The notes under the pieces are model-generated. The model saw nothing but the letters and a program-made list of their open reading frames with translations, was not told the DNA's origin and made no database searches. A program made the translations under genes and the position numbers. Below, piece by piece: positions 62,388-64,000 of a DNA stretch of 64,000 nucleotides. The DNA is from Methyloversatilis sp. (GTDB lineage: Bacteria > Pseudomonadota > Gammaproteobacteria > Burkholderiales > Rhodocyclaceae). The stretch covers positions 1 through 64,000 of the forward strand of contig NZ_JAUYRO010000002.1 in the NCBI RefSeq assembly GCF_030696805.1, read 5' to 3'. Position 1 is the first letter of the stretch; each line of letters begins with the position of its first letter.

Positions 62388-63599
62388 TTAGAACGTGTGT
62401 GCGAGACCGATGTTGAAGCCGGTGTCGCCGTAGCCTGCGCCATTCACGCCATTCTTCGGCGGGTTGCTAGCACTGCCAACTTGACCCGCGTTTCCGTTAC
62501 CACCGGCTGCATTCTTCGAAATACCGCACAGCGCGTTGCTATCAGCATTCAACTTGGCAAACGTCGCGTAAGCGATCGTACGCTTGGAGAATGCGTACTC
62601 GCCACCAAAACCGAACTTCGAGCAATCGGCGTTATCGATGCGATCGTCGTTAGCCTTGACGTAGCTCGCCTTCAGCGTGATGTTCGAAGTAACCGGAGCG
62701 GACAGGCCGATCAGCCAGCCATCACCATCCGAAGTGATCGCCGCACCATTCGTACCAGCAACGCCCTTTGAAGCGCTGTTATCACCTTGTGTGTTTTCGT
62801 AGTAAGCCGACAGCTTTACGACTCCGAAATCATACGCCCCACCAACAACCCAAAGGTCATACTCGAGATCGCTACCCGTAATCGTATTGCCGCGCTTGAT
62901 CTTGAGGTTTTCGTAGTCGAGCGTAAAACTGATCGGGCCGTTGTTGTACAGGGCAGCGATCGCATACAGGGGCGTATCGCCACGTTCGATGTCCTGACCT
63001 GCGCCGGCGGAGATGCCAGCAATGCCGCCGCCTTCGTCATTCAGCAGAGAAGTCGTGTAAGCAGCCAGGAACTTAAGGCCGGGGGCCACTTCAGGTGTGA
63101 TGTACACAACCGCGTTGTCGGCACGATCGGCTTGACCGAGGCCCGATGTCACGCCGAACAGCGAGCCCGCATTGGCAACCGTCTGGTTCTTGAACGGGTC
63201 ATACTGACCGACGAACGAGTAGCGAGCGCCATCAACGCGGCCACCGAGCGCGGTACCGAAAGCACCTTCAAGACCGACCCAGCTATGACGGTTGGTAGTA
63301 CCGCCAAACGATGTGCCTGTATCGCCGCTGAAACCGAACTCAAATTCGAAGATCGCCTTCAGGCCGTTACCGAGGGCTTCGCTACCGCGGAAGCCGATGC
63401 GGTTCGTGCCGAGGATGCCGTCTTCGAAGCCGTTTTGACGACCATCGCGACCAGCTTGCGACAGGCCACCGCTGTCGCCACCACGCGACATGAAACCGTA
63501 GTCGATGCGACCGTACATGGTCACGTTGGATGCTTCAGCCAGAACGGCGGTCGGTACGAGTGCGGCTGCGATCGCAACTGCAAGCAATTTCTTGGACAT
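62388..63599 (-). CDS. Gram-negative general porin (betaproteobacterial Porin_4/OmpC type)
   Basis: A 403-residue outer-membrane beta-barrel. A signal peptide (MSKKLLAVAIAAALVPTAVLA, cut before EASNVT) precedes the first strand NVTMYGRIDYGF, the standard start of neisserial/betaproteobacterial trimeric porins. The L3-type region and alternating aromatic strands continue to the C-terminal strand ending in GLAHTF, whose final Phe is the BAM-recognition residue. ATG at 63599 follows GAGGAGAA. It has its own terminator and probable promoter. Regulation is not evident beyond the upstream repeats. Confidence 0.96.
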   Translation of the reverse strand: MSKKLLAVAIAAALVPTAVLAEASNVTMYGRIDYGFMSRGGDSGGLSQAGRDGRQNGFEDGILGTNRIGFRGSEALGNGLKAIFEFEFGFSGDTGTSFGGTTNRHSWVGLEGAFGTALGGRVDGARYSFVGQYDPFKNQTVANAGSLFGVTSGLGQADRADNAVVYITPEVAPGLKFLAAYTTSLLNDEGGGIAGISAGAGQDIERGDTPLYAIAALYNNGPISFTLDYENLKIKRGNTITGSDLEYDLWVVGGAYDFGVVKLSAYYENTQGDNSASKGVAGTNGAAITSDGDGWLIGLSAPVTSNITLKASYVKANDDRIDNADCSKFGFGGEYAFSKRTIAYATFAKLNADSNALCGISKNAAGGNGNAGQVGSASNPPKNGVNGAGYGDTGFNIGLAHTF

Positions 63600-63706
63600 T
63601 ACGCAATTCTCCTCTTGCGATGATAGTGGGTGCCCGGATCGTGTTCGATCGCAGAGCGACTGTACTGCCGGGCTACTCACCTTCGGACCTTCAGAAGGTG
63701 GATCGC

Positions 63707-63736
63707 ACTGTACCGAAGCATGAAAGCTCACTGCAA
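63707..63736 (-). promoter_or_regulatory. Candidate porin promoter
   Basis: On the minus strand TTGCAG (63736-63731), an 18-nt spacer and TACAGT (63712-63707) lie about 110 nt upstream of the porin start. An interrupted palindrome ACCTTC-A-GAAGGT (63687-63699) falls just downstream, and an imperfect one, TGCGTAAAATTACGTA (63741-63756), just upstream. Either could be a regulator site. The 355-nt stretch 63600-63954 contains only these sites and the hairpin at 63892. Confidence 0.35.
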
Positions 63737-63891
63737 GCCATGCGTAAAATTACGTATGCACCCGTCCGGTCCGTTGTGGTTTTCGTGCAACAGCCCGGAA
63801 GGGCGGGCCGGCTCGCCTCGCATGCAGGGCACGCCCCGTTTGACGAGGGCCCACACCCACTCGTGTCTGATCGCAGCTCCGATTCAGCTCA

Positions 63892-63929
63892 CTTCGCTCC
63901 TCTACATATAAATATGCAGAGGAGTGAAG
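63892..63929. repeat. Long near-perfect inverted repeat upstream of the porin
   Basis: Arms CTTCGCTCCTCT (63892-63903) and AGAGGAGTGAAG (63918-63929) pair over 12 bp with a single G-T. After one mismatch, CATAT / ATATG adds 5 bp, leaving a two-base loop at the centre. There is no T-run on either side, so it does not look like an intrinsic terminator. Confidence 0.75.
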
Positions 63930-63954
63930 CATCGTCGCCCCAAAGCCGTGCGGC

Positions 63955-64000
63955 TCATCTTTCGACCCGCCGATTCGCGATCACCGCAAGGCCGTCCATC
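63955..64000 (-). CDS. Possible C-terminal end of a gene cut by the window edge
   Basis: A minus-strand frame enters from the right edge and ends at TGA (63957-63955). The last residues read MDGLAVIANRRVER. Only about 14 codons are visible, so coding status and family cannot be judged. Spacing to the porin promoter would suit the end of an upstream gene. Confidence 0.25.
   Translation of the reverse strand, partial: MDGLAVIANRRVER

Overview
The window is a contiguous stretch of a GC-rich Gram-negative chromosome, most likely a betaproteobacterium of the Rhodocyclales type. This is inferred from gene order (mla operon - ABC exporter - bolA - murA - hisG - hisD, and hisBHAFIE - HIT - tatABC - HtrA - Nif3), the porin family, a PEP-CTERM surface protein and a short-form hisG that needs a separate HisZ. 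Genes are packed tightly, with many 1-4 nt stop/start overlaps. I saw no tRNA, rRNA or CRISPR array. Nearly all of the very long antisense reading frames are GC-driven shadows.

Layout. 1-260: the 3' end of a probable IS110-family transposase next to a REP-like hairpin. 260-5300: housekeeping genes (TusA-like, M48 protease, receiver protein, moaC, CYTH/CHAD, sixA). 5516-11601: a type IV pilus block with an O-antigen-ligase-like membrane protein, pilA with a sigma-54 promoter and an IHF site, a GAF/HD-GYP protein and a GAF-fused PilB/GspE ATPase. 11671-19107: a signalling block on the same strand with a class II cAMP phosphodiesterase, a CHASE2 adenylate cyclase, a double-FHA protein, a PP2C phosphatase and a CHASE2/TPR Ser/Thr kinase. 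19327-24121: ornithine cyclodeaminase family, TerC, sucCD and an FAH-family enzyme. 24291-30362: FimV-like protein, Nif3, HtrA-type protease, tatCBA and HIT. 30435-39728: histidine biosynthesis, interrupted by an inverted hisC and three unrelated genes. 39793-46993: murA, BolA, an ABC exporter and the mla phospholipid-transport genes. 47099-61583: a sigma-54 response regulator followed by a compact MSHA-like type IV pilus operon that ends in a translationally coupled adenylate cyclase. 61594-62228: a VapC/Phd-type toxin-antitoxin pair. 62388-63599: a porin.

How it fits together. Two separate pilus-type loci in one window are each physically linked to cAMP signalling. The first links pilA and a GAF-ATPase to a CHASE2 cyclase, a cAMP phosphodiesterase, an HD-GYP protein and a kinase/phosphatase/FHA module. 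The second has a class III cyclase as the last gene of an MSHA-like operon. A FimV-like gene lies between them. In Pseudomonas, FimV-type proteins help couple pili to cyclase activity, so the window may encode a multi-messenger surface-sensing circuit. That is inference from gene content and adjacency. The domain assignments rest on motifs read directly in the translated sequence.
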